Part shown: piece after piece, positions 59,204 through 64,000 of the stretch
How the letters are laid out: the number at the start of each line of letters is the position of its first letter
How positions within the stretch are numbered: the stretch's first letter is position 1
Source: Gymnothorax reevesii
Lineage: Eukaryota > Chordata > Actinopteri > Anguilliformes > Muraenidae
NCBI GenBank assembly: GCA_029721435.1
Contig: CM056592.1
Location: 36,281,611-36,345,610, forward strand
Direction: 5' to 3'
Length of the DNA stretch: 64,000 nt
Made by a program: the position numbers and the translations under genes
The notes under the pieces: model-generated
The model's input: the letters and a program-made list of their open reading frames with translations, nothing else
Database searches by the model: none
What the model was told of the DNA's origin: nothing

Positions 59204-59502
59204 CTAGAAAAGCACTCAGAGCGCAGATCTCCTTTAGGGGGCAGCAAAACCCAAAAGCGCAGCGATTGGAACTCTGGTACATTGGAAAGACTTGAAATCT
59301 TAAACTTTAGCGTATATCTCAGCTGTACTTTGGCCTAGATATGCCAAAATTTAATCACCTGTTCCTTGACTTAATACCCTCCTTCTCTGAAAATTTCATC
59401 AAAATTGGTGCATTACTTTTTGAGTTATCTTGCTAACAAACAAACAAACAAACAAACAGACAAACGCTGCCTAAAACATTACCTCCATACCGGAGGTAAT
59501 GA
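59204..59502 (-). mobile_element. Helitron-like dispersed repeat, copy 3
   Basis: Minus strand begins A|TCATTACCTCCGGTATGGAGG and ends TGCGCTCTGAGTGCTTTTCTAG|T, so both Helitron-type termini are intact: 5' TC after A, and 3' CTAG before T with a small hairpin nearby. A GTTTGTTTG tandem lies after the 5' hairpin, as in copies 1 and 2. About 299 bp, non-coding. Confidence 0.6.
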
Positions 59503-62500
59503 TTGGTTGAAATAAAGACCTGTAATACACTTGGCCCTCCATGGCACATGATAGGTTACCACTGATTTATATAAAATAAAGAATGGCAACAGTTCTCTTT
59601 TCAATGCCAATATTCATATTACTGCTTGTAACACTGTGACTTCTTTTTTCCAGCAGGTAAAAAAAAATAAATAAATAAAAATCAGCTGGCTTCATATTCG
59701 CCCCATACCAGCACTGGTATGAAGGTGTATGTCTTATATCCAACTCTTGTTTCTTTCCTGGCTTTAGGCAAGTAGACATTTCAGAAGTGTATTGGAAGAA
59801 ATCAGAAATGAACTTGTGCTGCAGCGTATAGTTATTATCAGAGACAAAGCGGTGAATTATTCACGGGTCCCCACAGGATGTGGATCATTGATTAAGGGGA
59901 CTGAAGGGGTGGCCCTTCAGACATCAGTCTGTGGGTGACCTGGGAGAGAAGAGCAGGTAAACCGGCGCTGCATTGCCTGTTTTCTAAGGTGAGCTGGTGA
60001 GAATATCACCGTTTATTAAAGTAAGGTCCGGAGAAGTATAAAATGTAATAAGCCTTCATAGCCAAAAATATCACTCAAAGAGTCAATACACAGCATGCCT
60101 TGAAGCACCAGAAACTCATATGTGAAAAGAGAAAATGTTACGTCAATCAAGTCCAGAAAGTTTTCCAATTGTTGTTCAATTTTTTAAATAGTACCTTACC
60201 TCCATTAGCTGTATCGCATCTTACTTGCTACGGTCATTGGGGAGAAAAAAAAATAACACAACATTCTGTGAATTTACCACAGTGGAATACTATTCTGTTT
60301 CTTTTTTTATTTCAAAATATTTTGCAGGAAAAATTGAAAGAGGGTTGAAATAAATCATAAGATAATGGCTTTTTGGTGATTTGGCTTCTTGTTAATATCT
60401 TGTGATTGAATTGCTCCTCCCTCATTTTTAAAATAAAAATAATTCTTTAATTTACAGGATAAATGTACTTTTTACTTTCAGGTAAACTGCTGAAGAGTAT
60501 TTGAAGAAAGTACCCTCCCTGGTAGATATGTTGAATTGCAAGCAACTTGTGAGTTTAACTTTGTCATTAGTTGCGCAGCGGCAGAAAGATTAATTTAATG
60601 GCCTGCTAATCTTGACGTTGCTACACAAGCCAGCTAGCTGACTTGCTTTATTCCATGCTAAATTGTCACCAGTCCTCAAACGCCATACCGATGTTCCTCT
60701 GTGTTTTACCACAGGCTCTGTCATACTGTCTTATAGACCATAAGCTCTCCCTGCTTTTTTAAACTCTTGGGTTTCAAAACTGGTAGAAGCGTAATAGTTG
60801 ATTCCCGTTTTGAACTTGCGCCCTCAAAGTTCAACTGGTGACTATATGGTCAAGCAAAGTCCAAGTTCAAATTTACCTCACTTTGACTACCCTGCCACAC
60901 TTACTCAGACATTTTCCATTCCTTCCTCTAAAACAGACCAAGGTTGCATTTGCATAGTCAAACAATCGCGTCCTGTTGTCAAATTCCAAATCACTTTTTC
61001 ATAACCTAGATGGAAAATGTCATTAGGTTAAGAAAAGATGCAAAGGAGAAATCATTAGGTCTTGGGAAAAACAAACGCGTTGCAAAGAGAATCCAACCGC
61101 ACTTACACTAGGCAACGTAATTATGAGTCCCTTGCCATTCATTTTTGTTTGTTTTCTCAAATCATGGATTGAGGATGCGTCACATTAAATATTGCTGCAG
61201 CATAGAATGGTGGGATGAGTTTTTCTTCTTTCTTTTCGTAAAGGATCTTCCAGTTTACCCAAAGCTAAAAAAGATAGAGAAAAAAACTATTCAAACAGCC
61301 CAGATATTCATTTCTGTAAAAGCTTTTTCTTTTTTCCTTTTAAAGATGATTTTATGACAGATCAAGCACTGTAGGCCTGTTCTGCCACCTGTCGCTCAGG
61401 AAAAAAAACCACGGTGGCCTGCTCGACTGCACACAATAACTATTACTGCTCTGGGCTCCTCTCAGCAAAGGTAATCCTTCTACTATTTACCGATATTTAC
61501 TCATTCTTTTACTCTTTTCTAATTCTTTCACTAATCCTAGCTGACTCAGCCACGCTGTGTCTTTACTTGTTAAAACCCAAATAGGTCCAAATACTCTGCA
61601 GAGCACTTTTAAAAAATTGATTGCTTATAGGCAATGAACCAAAACAGCTGAATATGCTGTTGGTCCTCCACAATCTTGCACAAATTGACATCCACATCAA
61701 TGCTCAGACCCAGGGTTTCCCTGCGGAACATTTTCCAAAGCATCACACACCCTCCACCAGCTTGTCTTTTCCCCATCAATGCATTCTAATGCCATCACTT
61801 CCCAGGTAAAAGGTGCACACGTCACCAGCCGTTTGACATGATGCGAAAGAAAATGGGTCCCATCGGATCAGGTGACCTCCTTCGATTACCGCATGGTCCA
61901 GTTCCTATGCTCACATGCCCATAGGAAGTGCTTCTGATGGTGGATTGGGGTCAGAACTGACACCCAGGCTGGTCTGTGATAAACGAAGCCCCACACCCAG
62001 CAATAGTATATTGTGTGGTATAACACGTTTCACCTGGAATTACGGGTCAGCCACTTTCAGCCACTTGTAGCCCTTCTGTTGGTTTTGAAGAGATGGATTA
62101 GCCTTGTGTTGATGAGCCTTGGTGATAAACGATTTGTACTTCCTCAGATCACTGTTGGTAGGTACTCACTGTTAAATGGGCCAGACATTATGTCTGTCAA
62201 CGTTCTCTGATTAAATTTAAAATCAGTTGCACTTCAATTTAGATGTGGTTCTAGCTAGTTATAGTTATATGCAGGGTACTTTATGAATCAGAAAGATACC
62301 GAAAGCCGCCTTGCGCGACTTCATTGAAATGACTCTCCCTCTAGTGCCAACTCATTTAAATGGAAAACTCTACCTGACATACTGTATACAGTAACTATGC
62401 CCTCAATACTCATCTCTCCGCCTAGCTGCATGTGGCCCTGGCAGAAAAATGTAGTTCATTTTTATGCCAGGAACACAGAGGGAATAGATGTAGAGACCAG

Positions 62501-64000
62501 TTTGTACAGGTATCATCAGATGCTGTATATGCAGGTAAAGCAGGCCTGTTGAGTTTTCTCGTTTTCTTGTTCTAACTCATGATGAATTGTCTTATAGTAT
62601 ACTGTGAAAATGCCCAATCTGCCATTGTTTCCAGCATAAATGGCATTTATTTTATTATTTGAAGAGTTCAGGTGCAAAAGCAAGAAAATGCCACCACCTG
62701 CCTGCAAAAAAAAAAGGGAAGAACAGCTGGCCATACCATTTGGTGGCAAGTTTGTAAACATTAAGACAATTTTGCAACAAAAACTGGCCCAACGTTAAAT
62801 GCCCCTGAAGTCATGGTGACATTACAGGCTTTAGAAACCTGGCCTGTTTTTCCCCAAAAGCCTGCTACTTCACGATTTTGTAAAAAAAAAAAAAAAAAAA
62901 AAAACAGTTACTTATGCAGAAAATGATGAGAAGTTTAAATGATTAAATTAACATTTATGAATATCCGTCATATTCAAAACATTTTTAAAGCCACAAACTA
63001 ATATTGACAGAAAATAATATTTTTTTTTTCAGAAATGGTACATTTAGCAGGCTTTGCATCTGATCTCTTCACGTTTTGACTTGATTCCTTTTCTTTGACT
63101 CTCCCCTTTCACTCTGCCTCATATTTGTGGCACCTTGACTCCAAGGTATTTTCAACTGCCTTTTCTCAGTTTGAAATCAGCTCTTCACTTGAATGATTAC
63201 ACATCTTATCTTGAAATTTATTGTGTGGAGTTACTACCAAAATCCCATCTGCTGGTGACTGAAGTGGTTTGGGGATGCGTGTATCGGCTCACAGACTGTG
63301 ATCGACGCCTTTAAAGAAGCTTGTTGCTTTGATGAGTAGTTTGTATAAGACGCATAGCCCCTCTCGCTTTCATTGTCCCCTCAAGAGCTCTTCGCACACA
63401 GTCATGGTCTCAATATGTCTGCCGCTCTGAAAGGGGGCATATTCAGGAATTTTTACTTTAATGTGAGCTCATTGGGATGGGGACTCTCAGTATTCCCAGT
63501 ACAGATGGGGGAAATTTGACTTTCATTAATGAACAAAACTCCCCTGCTGTAAAATTAAAGTAAATCATTCTTGAGCAGTCATGAAATCCTTTAGGGATTG
63601 TCAAAGTGTTCCGTTCAGAGGATATCCTCAGGATTTGCCAACGAGTTTTAAAAATGTGTAGACAAGCCCTCTTTGAGAAATTTAAAATATGGATTTTGCA
63701 TGTACACTGCAGATGCAAATTGGGAATTGAGTGCACTTGAAAGTTGGGCTGGTCAGTTTTTATTTAAGTTAATATTTTATTTTGGACATCAGTAATATTT
63801 GTGCGACAATGAATAAGGTACAGCAAATTTTAATTATGTCTCCTCTAAAAATTTTTCAAAGTAAGGGTATGCAAACGCAGACGCTTCAAGCTAAACTTCT
63901 CATGTCGAGGCCCTCTGGAGTGTGTCACCCGAAAATTGAATCCTTGAGTTTCCAAAGGGCCCAGCTTCAAGGAATACTTTTTCAAGAAAGGGAAAAACTG
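59503..64000. other. Long stretch without a recognisable gene
   Basis: AT-rich DNA with a 23-base poly-A at 62882-62904 and other short A/T runs. Frames of up to 92 codons (for example 63458-63736 minus) show no motif. No terminal repeats paired by eye. Confidence 0.45.

Noticed and set aside
1..64000. CRISPR arrays, bacterial operons, rRNA genes
   Set aside because: No regularly spaced repeats, no prokaryotic gene density or ribosome binding sites, and no rRNA sequence; the content is vertebrate transposon DNA.

Overview
The window reads as non-coding, transposon-dense DNA from a vertebrate, most likely a ray-finned fish. I infer this from the mix of elements: Tc1-type DD34E transposons, a Penelope-like element with a GIY-YIG endonuclease, L2-type LINE and Ty3/gypsy remnants, a tRNA-derived SINE with a fish-type tail, and many small palindromic DNA elements (MITEs). 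No multi-exon host gene is clearly visible. The only complete, intact reading frame of convincing length is a Tc1-like transposase on the minus strand at 6668-7681. A single short candidate host exon lies at 12214-12288 (minus).

Layout. 1-5 kb: a palindromic hAT-type MITE (715-1011) and a Helitron-like repeat (2891-3341) in otherwise plain AT-rich DNA. 5-9 kb: a nest of elements. A 723-bp MITE sits inside an older repeat. Next to it, an intact Tc1-like element (6471-7976) sits inside a non-autonomous element with 9-bp target duplications; a second, empty copy of that host element lies inverted at 24240-25378. A TTAA-type MITE follows. 9-21 kb: a Tc1 C-terminal fragment, the candidate exon, a dispersed repeat, a gypsy RNase H fragment and an old 3.3-kb Tc1 copy with roughly 200-bp inverted repeats and a broken transposase. 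22-32 kb: a TTAA-type MITE, the second 9-bp-TSD element, two same-strand LTR-like repeats of about 1.1-1.2 kb and a short hAT-type MITE. 32-38 kb: mostly unassigned sequence that may include conserved regulatory DNA. 38-46 kb: a Helitron-like repeat split by a MITE, a long (TG)n run, a TTAA MITE containing a perfect-looking hairpin, a Penelope-like element with inverted tails bounded by an 18-bp target duplication, a minisatellite and a SINE. 46-64 kb: a 533-bp foldback element with an exact 8-bp duplication, a 310-bp MITE, a decayed L2-type LINE (54.8-57.4 kb) carrying an inserted repeat, a third Helitron-like copy and unassigned AT-rich DNA.

The genes do not form a pathway. The biology here is transposition: Tc1, hAT, TTAA-type, Helitron-like, Penelope, LINE and LTR machinery have all left copies, and nesting gives a partial order of events. 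The most notable items are the intact Tc1 insertion with its empty-site control, the Penelope-like element with a degenerate hammerhead-like core in each inverted tail, the 9-bp-TSD family, and the hairpin at 39774-39846. All family assignments come from reading motifs and termini by eye; no database was searched.
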